Origin: Echinarachnius parma
Lineage: Eukaryota; Echinodermata; Echinoidea; Clypeasteroida; Echinarachniidae
Length of the DNA: 64,000 nt
Reading direction: 5' to 3'
Assembly: GCA_037951105.1 (NCBI GenBank)
Contig: JBAMJV010003308.1
Coordinates: 50,172 to 114,171, forward strand
Part shown: in pieces, positions 49,701 through 61,000 of the stretch
Layout: every line of letters starts with the position of its first letter
Numbering within the stretch: the first letter of the stretch is position 1
Notes under the pieces: model-generated
What the model was told of the DNA's origin: nothing
Database searches by the model: none
The model's input: the letters and a program-made list of their open reading frames with translations, nothing else
Position numbers and translations under genes: made by a program

Positions 49701-52700
49701 GGAAGATTTAGGGAAATTTCCATCAGAAATCAGGGAGATATCTATCAATTGCATACAACCTAATGACAATAGTCTTTCAAAAATCAGGAAGATTGGCTGA
49801 TAGGATGAAATCCTATGCAGTAAACTTGGTCTATTTTCAGGGAGTTTCATGCAAAACCAGGGAGACTTGGTAGCCCTGCAAAACTTACCCTTGTTAAATT
49901 CACCAGGAATGATACCAATAGTGACACTGTCCAGATGATCCTTAATCCAAGGAGCAGGGAAGGACCCCTTGATGAAACCCTCCATGCTCTCAGCACTTGA
50001 TATCTCCAGCGGGCTGGGCAGATTATGGCTGGCAATTCAAATCATGAAATCAGTGTCATAAGTCTAGTAGCTATCAGCACTTGTTATCTGTATACATGGG
50101 CTGGGCAGGTTATGGCTGGCAATTCAAATCATGAAATCAGTGTCATAAGTCTAGTAGCTATCAGCGCTTGTTATCTGTATAAATGGGCTGGGCAGGTTAT
50201 GGCTGGCAAATCGAAGCAGTATACTAAAGTTTAGTTGGGATAATTGTCATTTATGCCTAAACAAGATCAACTTTGTCCTGAAAGCTTAGCACAATTTGAG
50301 TTTACATTATATTATAGGTATATCCAATCCATCGGTAAGTAATCCATATTGTATACTAAATAAATGAATACTTACATAAATAAACAATATCAACAACAGC
50401 AATGTATTTTATACTGCAACAAAGTAATGAAATGAAAATACAGTAATATAACTTAAGTAATTCATCAGTACTTACAGCAAGTAGCTCCTCAGAAAACTTT
50501 CTTCTTCCAGAATCCCTCCGTAAGTGGCCACATCCACCCGCTCCCTGTACATCTTGACAGTGGGATAGACCGTCACATTGCTCTTATCACAGACGTCCGG
50601 CCAGCTGGAACATTCCACTTGGGCTAGAGGGGAGGCATCTTGATCTCCTGAGTAAATGGCATTGAGGCTCTGAGCAGCAGACTCAAAGGACTGTAGAAAA
50701 GCCAGGGATCTTGGATTCCCTGGAAAACGATATAAAGTAGATAGATGAATGAACGAATGAATCAAATGAATTCATAAATGGATGGATAGATGGATGAATA
50801 AATGGAAGAAACAATTAAGGACTCACTCACTCACTCATTCACTCCCTCTCCCACCCACCCACCCACAGTGCCAGATCACTGACACCCTGTAATAAATAAG
50901 TAAAAAGAAAGGAGGGATTTGTTGAATATTTTGTTTTCTACTTACATCTCATTGTGAAGAGAACCCCAGTCAGTTGCGATTGGCCCGTGAACTGTTGGAA
51001 GGTCTTGTCGGTGAGCGGGGTAACAGGGGACTCTTTGGGGGGACTCCTTGGGGAGTGGCGTAGATGGACAGTAGCCTCCTGGACACGGTCATCTTGACGC
51101 TCTTGCTCTGAGGGTGTATGGAAAGTAAGATTACAAGTGAAACAAGAGCAAACTGCCACTTACATCATCCACGAGTGCCCAGTCTATTGCCCACTCGGCA
51201 TTCCATACCCAAATTTAGATAACTTGGACCCTGATACAATCCACTGACTGCAAAATTTGTGCTATGTTGTGTAGAAGCTGTGCTGCCTCATACAAAGGAA
51301 GAAGATGATAGGGATTTTAAACATTGTCATAATACACAAAGCTTACTTAGAACTCTAGCGGTTCTCAAATACCTTGTTGTATTCATATATAAGCATGGAT
51401 CAGGTTTCAGTTTTCCAAAAATTCTCTTTCAAAAAGATAAATAAAGATATTTATGATTGAAGTGTTCGCATTTATAATCATCTACCAGAGAATTTAAACT
51501 GTGTACAAAGTTATGGCAATGAGTTAACAAACATAATTTTGCATTTTCGCTCATTACTCGGCAATATAACATCCATTTGTTAAACATCACTCAGTGGACA
51601 CATCGTATCACAAAAATACACATTTTATCATCTCTTATTCAATTTTGGTACATGAAAACAAAGTTATTAGATCCCTTTAAATTAAGTAAATGAAGGAAAT
51701 TGTAATAAATCAAAGTTTATTTAAATTCCTGTATTTTGGAATTTTGTATTTATTTTGATGCCTGGCTAAATAATGGAAATACTGTTTAACCTGTTCAAGA
51801 CTGACTGCTTTTCCTATACATCCTCCATTGACCCCATCCCCCCCCCCAAAAAAAAATCAAATAAATACATAAATATTAACAATTTTATGACATACATATA
51901 TGTAACATACCTGGTACTTCCTCAGTGTCTCCACCACCACCACCATACTCCTCCTCCCCCCAATCCTCCCCCTCATCTGATGGGTTGTCAAGGTGACCAA
52001 AAATGAGGGCAGTGTTGCCACGGATGAATGTTTTCAGCTCCAATCCATCATGGATGTTATCAGAAACCATGTCCTAATTCACAACAACAGACAAATGAGA
52101 TGTCATAGTTCGCAACAAAAATAATTAATTAAAAAATGAGCAAAGATAACAAACTACGACTAAACCGAAGCCAGCCCAACTACTTGATTTTTGTATGCAT
52201 TCGGTTTGCGGTTGCACCATGTGAGAAGGGAGGATTGGCGAGTCCTGAGAAGGACTGTTGGTATTATTTCTTGGATAGTTCTAAAAAGGACTGTTGGTAT
52301 TCTTGCTTGAGCTTGTTGTCAGCACGATGTCAAGCCCCTCCTACCACCAAACCTCTCCTTGCAATAACTTTACCGGCACTGTAGTTCTTAATTGAACTAC
52401 AAGCTCAAGAAAGAATACCAACACTCCTTTCCAGGACTACCATAGTCCTTTTTAGTACTATCAAAGAAAGAATACCAACAGCCTTTCTTAGGACCCTCCA
52501 ATCCTCCCGTCTCACATGCTGCAAACATATATCCTTACCACCATGGAAGCCAATAAATATAAGCAACATCTTGATTTTTGTATAATCCCATTCTCAGTAA
52601 CCCACAGCCTGAGTGTCATAGCATCCCCATCAACAGTCGCAACACATTAATCAATCATTTTGATTTGTGATGGAAGATGAGTCCCAGGCTTACCTCTTTG

Positions 52701-54986
52701 TGTCCTCTCAAAATAGAACATGAAGGATTACACTCGACATCAGACGATGGCTGCAGGTCCAAATCGATCATGTCCACATCTTCCCTATTAAAGTATCAAG
52801 AGTATAAATCAATACGGAATCAGTCCTATTCAATTGAGTAAAGTAAAATGATGGTACCACCCTTGCATGAGATGGAACGGGGGGGGGGGGGGGGGGGGGT
52901 TGCTTAAAGAGTTCCAATTAATCTTAACTTTGCAATTAATAGCAAGTCAGAATATATGCGCATTTGATCGAGGTCATTTTGAAACCAGTACAAATTTCTA
53001 TATGATGTCAGAAATTCTGAGACCAAAATAGCAGTTTAATCTTCACATAATTTGCTGTTCACATATTTTAAACATCATCATTGTGGAAAAATCGTTCATA
53101 ATCAAACATTTTAGGGGCTTCTCACTTTTCTAATCTCCAGTTTTATAGAAACAAGGGCTCACAAAACTGACAAACCTGTAAACGATGACAAAGCCGAGGT
53201 TTCCCCTGAACTCATCGCTCGTTTCAATGACAGCTGACAGCGCCTGCTCATAGTGGGTTGGATCTGTGATGACGTAGACAGCTGATATTCCATGCTCCAT
53301 GAATGGGTTGGCACTGCCAGACTTGGTCAAATCAACCTGTAGTAAGTAGAGCAAATTAGCAAAGAACATCCAATATTTTGTAAACGTCGATACCACATTA
53401 CCAAATGTTTGAACGATTCAAGACAAGTTTATTTTGAACCAAGTCCTCAACTGGTGATGGGTTATACTTACTTGAAAATTAAGCTCCCAATGAAAGAAAT
53501 ATTATGCATGCATCTGATCGTTATTATATTATTGATTTTGTATATATTTTATATATAGTTGACAGTTGGGGGGGGGGGGGGGGGTGTTTATTGAACTTAA
53601 CTCTCAAGTTGGACCTGACAATTATGGAGAGCTGTTAGTTTCTTTATAAAACAGTTATTTCGAAAAGGCATACAATTTGATAAAATCAGTAATATTTGTT
53701 ATTATCAAGGAGCTTTGAAATATTCAATATATTTTTTCTGTTGGAAGTCCCAAATACTTACATTATTTTTGCTTTTTAAATATGTTTTATTGCTAGGCTA
53801 TAAAAGGCACATGTATATCTCATATATATCTCCATAATTAGGGAGACATTTGGATAATCCAAACCCATTTTATTCTTCTGTTTCTTGAGCCAAACAACAA
53901 GGTACAAGAGAAGCATAAAAGCTTAAAGTGATTTTGGTTGAATTTGACAAAGTTAATGGATCACTTCAAAACATTACATAATATGTCTATGCATAGCTGT
54001 CTACGAATTTCGATCTATATCAGGTCTTTCCCCGATGTGTACATTGCATTTTCATTTTCTTTCAACACAATAAGGGCCCAATAAAATAAAGATTCAGGAT
54101 TTAATCATACAATAAACAATCAATCAATTGACCAGGATAAGATTAATAATGAATCTTGATGTTATGGGCCACGTGAAGTGTGAAGATAAATGTTCTCCCA
54201 TTTCAAATTTCTTGAAATGAGCCACCAGAATACAAACAGGGTATTGAAAAGTTATTTAGTTATCTATTAGGCCTGGGACAAATATCCGAATATACAAATA
54301 ATTTGAATAGCTGAACAGCTGTTGATATTTGAATAGTATTTTTTTAACTGACTGGATATCCGGATACTTTTTAAAATTTAGAATTTGTATATCCAGATAG
54401 TTATGGTCTAATATATGTAAAATATATGTTTTATATTTTAATATATATGTAAGCTTACATGTTTTATGTATTTTCTATCAAAAGATTTGATTGAATTGAA
54501 GAATTATCACCAGATTGAAGGCAGTTTTTAGTGTTTGTTTAGTAGTGTTTTTTAAATATTATATTTAAAACAATCCACATCAAGTAGGAGTTAAACTAGA
54601 ATTCCATTACCTTTAAATAACATTTCGACTGTTACTATAGAGTGCACTTTTAAAAATTTTTTTAAATCACTAAATTTGGATAACCCGTTTATCCAAATAC
54701 CTTTCTAATCATATATTCTGATAGCAAAAAAGGTATTCGTCCCAAGCCTATTATCTATCTTACCACTGTCGGAAGTTGCAGAGTCTTCATCATAAGGGCC
54801 AGACTTTCTATTGTAATCGGCCCAAGGTACTGGGCCCAAAAGCAGGGCTGGCCCGACACAGTCGTGCTGCACTGGAGAGTGAACACACGTGGACGGGGAG
54901 ACTGGGACAGGTCAGAGCTCCTGAAGATAAATAATAATAATACAAATAACAACAATAATAATGATAATAATAATGATAATGATAAT

Positions 54987-55023
<37 letters not shown>

Positions 55024-58000
55024 TTTATATAGCGCACTTCTCTAAAGACTTCCTCAAAGCACTACAAAACAAAGAACATTCAACAGTGAATAGTCTCTCT
55101 TCAGAATTTAACAAATGTCATTATACAGTTTTATTAGTAGCTTTAGGTAAATAAAAAAGCCTTCACATGCTTCCGGAACGTTTCCAAGCACTGAACATTA
55201 CGAACGTCATAAAAAAAACATTATTTCTTAAGCAAATTGTTACTTTGTTTCATTTTCCTGACTTTGCATAGACATTGAATATATTTGAAGTGAACATGTT
55301 ACGAGTTTGAAAGGCAGTACTTTAAAGAAATATTGACCTTTTTTCTTTGAATTTGTATAATTAACCTCACTTAATATTTTCTGAGTCTGAGCACTTTTGA
55401 ATTAAAAACAGTATTTACGGGCAATCCTTTTTTGAGAAATAAAAAAGGTTGCTAGAGTGAAAAATACTAACATACTCTTGGAATGAATAAGAGATACAAA
55501 ATTAAAAGTAAAGGGGAGAAAGATTACCTTAATGGACCTAAAGAATACAACATACTTTGGCACTTATTCCATAGTTGATGACTTGAAAAATAGGTCTGCC
55601 GAAAAAAATCCATAAAAATAAACACAGTAGTGATTTAAGACTACTTTTCTGATGCCAAATCTCACTTAGCAGCCAGTTTACGCCCCACCCACATTTAGGG
55701 TCCAGAATCGGCAGCGTGATTGACATGTGATTGACAATTCATTGGCTTACGTCATGACGCGTCATCTACAGAATTTAGTTCATTAGTCCGTACTTTAGAT
55801 GACGTCACATTTTGGCGATTTAAAAGGGGCGTTCCCAGGACAATTAGATATTTACTAATTACCCCAAAATTGATTGATTTTATGAGAAATAACTGCCAAA
55901 TTCTTTTTCTTCAGGAAAAATTACATATAGAGAGCCGAATTGTGAAAATTAGGCCATCTAGACGCTATAGGTCCTTTAATCACATTTTAGTACTAGTATC
56001 ATACATGTAAATGAAAGCCGGTTAGAACCAGTTAGAACAATTTAAATTGGTTTCAACTCACCCAGTAACATGTCCTGTAATCAGCTCTCTACTGGTTGTC
56101 ATGAGGAATGCATATTTGTGTCTGTAAGCAAAGGCAACTTCCATGAAGGCCCTGTCCGCTATTGAGGAAACAAAGAAAGAAAAGTAAAATGGTGCCCTTT
56201 CTTTCAAACCATCAACTATAACAGACTGTCCGTTATTGAGGCAACAAAGGAAAGTAAATGTAACCCTTTCGTTCAAACCATCAAAAACAACAGACGGTTC
56301 GTTATCGAGGCAACAGAGAAATTCAAAATGGTGCCTTTTTTTCAAGCCATCAAAAACAACAGACGGGCCGTTATTGAGGCAACGGAGAAATTCAAAATGG
56401 TGCCTTTCTTTCAAACCATTAAAAACAACAGACGGGCCGTTATTGAGGCAACAGAGAAATTCAAAATGGTGCCTTTTTTTGAAAAACATAAAATACAACA
56501 GACTGTCTGTTTTTGAGACAACTGACAAATGTAAAATGGTACCTTTTTCTTAAAAAAAAAACATTGAACACAACAGACTAATTAGAGTATGTAGCAGTCA
56601 GGTTATAATATATTTGCTTTAGCGAAGATTGCTCTGTAGGTTAACCACACCCATGTTATCGTTTCTGTAAAAAGTTAGGGTAGGGTTAGGGTTAGGTCTT
56701 GCAATTCAGGTAAGGTAAGAAATCGTTGTTTTGCAGGGGAAAATATCATAGAAACAGAATGAGATTATATTTCATCGCTTAGTTGGACAACAATTTAGTT
56801 TATCTGTATTACAGTCGATGAATTAAGGTTTTACAAATTATTTCTCTGTTATCCGAATCATATTACATATCTTGTGGATCTCTTCTTTTATCATTTTGCC
56901 TCAATATTATGAAGCATTTAATGAATATTAGCCTATAATCAGCCTTTATTAGCCTAAAACATGATTTTTAATGCAGGCCTGGGGAGTAAAAATTTATGTC
57001 GAGCAAGTACAATTTAATAAATGGTCTAATTTGGTTGCGGGATTGGACAACTGGCATTTTGATTTAACAACAAGAGTAGAATTCCTCACTTGTAAATCTC
57101 ATCAAAAAGTAAGCGGGCAAGTAAATTTTCTGTTCGGGCATGTCAATTTGAAAATTGATGATTTTACTTGCCTGAATTCTTCTGTATAGAAAAAAGTTAG
57201 TGTGGAGGCTTGTCAAATCGTTGACTCGACACAGCCTTCTACATACCTGAGACGCCAACAGCAGGCACATAGCCCAAAATGATGTCCCTTCGCCCTATAT
57301 GAGTTTCTTGCCTGGCCTGTACATCTGCTTGGTCTGAGATGATGGGAACTTCAACAAGAAGGACAAGGCTAGAGAGATGAAACAACAAAACAAAATAGAT
57401 TCTCATTAACCCATTGAGGACTGGTCCAGAAATACTCAGGCTGGGGCATATGGAGATTGCAGGTCTTGAGATATTGCCATAATGAGCCTTGTGACCTTTG
57501 ACCTCATGACCCCAAAATCTAATCAGTTCATTGGCTCCCCAAGATACATGCATGTAACAAGTTTGGTGACAATCCGTCAATTGGTTCTTGAGATATCGCG
57601 ATAACGAGAACAATACGTTAGTACCGACGTACGGACAACCAGAAAACATAATGCCTCCGGCCACTTTGTTGCAGAAGCATAAAAATAGATACATGTACAA
57701 ATAAATAACATACAAATATGGTATGCATGATACAGTATGACACATGTAAACAAAAGGTCAACTTTGAAACATACTTACTGCAGAATGTTGGCTACGATAG
57801 AGTCTACATCAAATAGGGTGTCACGGGCAAGTGTAAGAAAGAACTTCCCATTCCTGTAAAAAAAGAAAAAAGAATAACCAAAGAATGCAGAAAGAGTTGC
57901 AATTAATTGCAAGTGAGATCATGTGACTAAATGCGCAAATTTGCATATATTTTCTGACTTACAAATTAATTGCAACTTTAAAATCGATTGGAACTCTTTT

Positions 58001-61000
58001 CTGCAACTTGGCTATGGAGGCATTACAAGGCATATAATTCAATGAAAATATATAATTCACTAATTCAAATCCTTTCAATTAAACAATAAATTAACGATAA
58101 AATAATACGGCTATACAAAATGCAGCATTGTGATATCTTTGTTAATTTCTGAAGACTCATCTTATCTGAACCATTAAAATCATACTGAATAAATCTTTTT
58201 TTTATACAACACTGGCACTCTGCCATTTCTAGATTGGACTCTTCTCAAAACAAAATTGCAACATGAAAAACAGGTAGCCATTTCTCTAACCTTCCTTCAC
58301 ATATATCACCACCCCATTTTATCATTTTGTATCATTTTGAAAAAGAAAAAAAAACTGTAAGATTCTTTTGTCCCAGTCTTCTATAAGGGATTCTGATCCT
58401 CCTATATTGCCTGCGCGTTTTCCTAGAAAAGGCTACTAATATATAGCAGGGCTTGCCCTTAACAATGGCAGGGGTTCCAATGCCAATGGCGACCAGAAAT
58501 AACTCTTGTTAATATCGGCCTCCAGTGAATTAGGATCTACAACACACATTGTGGGAGTCATTGGATGTTTTATTTTGGCTACTTCAAAGCAAAGCTAAAG
58601 TTTAGGGAGAGCCCTGCATAGTGATTAATGTCTTGAAATCTTAAAATGAAATGACATTTACCTAAAAATGTAGACATTCTTTGAAGCTTCTGCTTTGGGA
58701 CAGTACTCAGTGTCTGGATCTGAAAGACAATCAACCTGGGAAGAAACAAAGAAATCACATAAACTCTCAATTTAAAATCACAGAAACTGCATTTGAAACT
58801 GATATGCCCCTGCATTTATACCCTTTAGCAAGCATCTAATCCAAATTACTGCTCTCTACCCAATTATCCCAATAGTATAAATGTGGGTACTTGACAGAAC
58901 TGTTAAGCCATTGGGCTTGGGCTAGTATGCTCTCTAGGGAGTTCAGATATACAGTATGTACAAGATAAGTGTGTGGGTTAGAACTAAACCTTATGACCAA
59001 GGATAATAACGATGCAGGTCTCTGAATAGGGCACCTAGACAGAAACAGTGCACTATACAGTATGACTAATTTTCATATCATTATGATATTATTTTGTTCT
59101 TCATCATTATCACTAAAAATATCTGAGCTTTGCAGGACTGTACATTCATACATGTACATGCAAGATTACTAACAGACTTTAAAAGGGTACTGCCATTCTC
59201 CAACAGACCATGTCTATATGTAAAATGAACCAATTTATGAACATAACCGACTAATGAGAAGAAGATACTTATTGACCATTTCATAACCTTTGAAAAATTA
59301 CAAAATTAATGCAGTCTTTGTAGTTAATCCAGAGATGAAATTTCTATTTGTTGCAAAAGAGACTTTCCTACTGATTGACAGTGGTACTAACCGTCCCAAA
59401 ATGCACCCCAAAGTCTTGTAGGTAGTTGCCAGCTTCTCTGAAATCATTCTGGAACATGTCATCATATGGCTTTGCTGCAAGAAAAACACAAAAAAAAGTC
59501 ATCAGTGAGAAACAGGAATGATTAACAAACTAGCGTGACCTCAGATGCAGGGATGCCTCCCCTATGGGGGCTATTTTGAAAATTAGGGGACAAAGTTGCC
59601 CTCAGCTCCTGTGTATTTCCTACCCTGACATGAAGGCTAAATTAAATTGCACTCTAGAATAATTGTTTGAATTTGTGCTTTTATTCAGTTAACTGGTTCT
59701 CTAGATATCACAATTACTAGCCATTTTTTTTTTTTACATGAGGTCTATAACCTTTGACCTAAAGACCCACAAATCTAATAATTGGCACCCTGATATGTAA
59801 ATTCATAGAAAGTTTGAAATTGATCCATCAACCAATTCTAAAGATATCGCAAGAAGGAAAAAAACCTCCAGCCACTTAATTGGGGGAGCCACACACACAC
59901 ATACAAACAATTGGTAAATGCAATAATATGTCAAAGAAGAACACAATTAGAAAATTATGCCTTAAACTCTACAGTTTGTAGTTCACACATCATCACACAA
60001 GACAAATGACAACTCTGTATCATAAATAGGCACAGATTAATGACATTCTATTAAGAGCAGTAGTCACTGAATGTGACACAAATGTACAGACCTCATAGCC
60101 ATAAAACATGAAGGGCCAAAATATTGATTATTTGGAAATATAACACAGTATTACCAAGGAGTATACATTGAGGTATTATATATATTGAGACAGATTTCAA
60201 AGTAATTGGGCTTGGGTATACAGACAAGGCTTTAACATATACATTCTTTAAAAAAGAAAACCACATTTAACAATCAATGGCACAGTCATGAAAATTGTTG
60301 TATTTAGTGCATATAACACATAGCATGGATAGGAATGTCCCTATGTGCTATAGAGAGAACAAAGAGCTCTGACAAAGAAATAAAATTGAAATATCATATT
60401 GGGTTTCCAACAAAAAATATGACACAAACAATGGCATAAATCTATGAATGAAGACATGTGCAGTACTACTAATATGAGATAAATAGGACATAATCACTTA
60501 ATAACAGATACCTGTTGTAGTGTTGAACAATTTTCACAATATTTTAAGCCAAATGTTTTAATAAGGGACGTGCCTTGAAGTAGCAGTGAAACTGAGGAGA
60601 AGAGAGGGAGGAAAGGAGATGGGAAGGCCTTGGTAGAGGGAGGAGTATAAGAAGGAAGAGGAGGTGGAGGAGGGGGAGGAGGAGGAGAAGAAAGAGGAAA
60701 AGGAGAAAGAGAAGGAGGAAGAAGAGGAAGAGGAAAAGGAGATGGGAAGGCCTTGGTAGAGGGAGGAGTATAAGAAGGAAGAGGAGGAGGTGGAGGAGGG
60801 GGAGGAGGAGGAGAAGAAAGAGGAAAAGGAGAAAGAGAAGGAGGAAGAAGAGGAAGAGGAAAAGGAGATGGGAAGGCCTTGGTAGAGGGAGGAGTATAAG
60901 AAGGAAGAGGAGGAGGTGGAGGAGGAGGAGTAGGAGGAAGAGGGAGGAAGAAGAGGAAGAGGAAAAGGAGTAGGAGTAGAGTCCTGAAGAGAAGGAGGGG

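Noticed and set aside
56058-56528. 156-codon minus-strand open frame
   Set aside because: Exon 6 of TXNDC16 extended into a 70-bp tandem array; the repeated FEFLCCLNNG-type text is repeat translation.
57239-57745. 168-codon minus-strand open frame
   Set aside because: Contains TXNDC16 exon 5 (57368-57247) plus read-through of the intron upstream of it; the AG and GT borders and phases support the short exon only.
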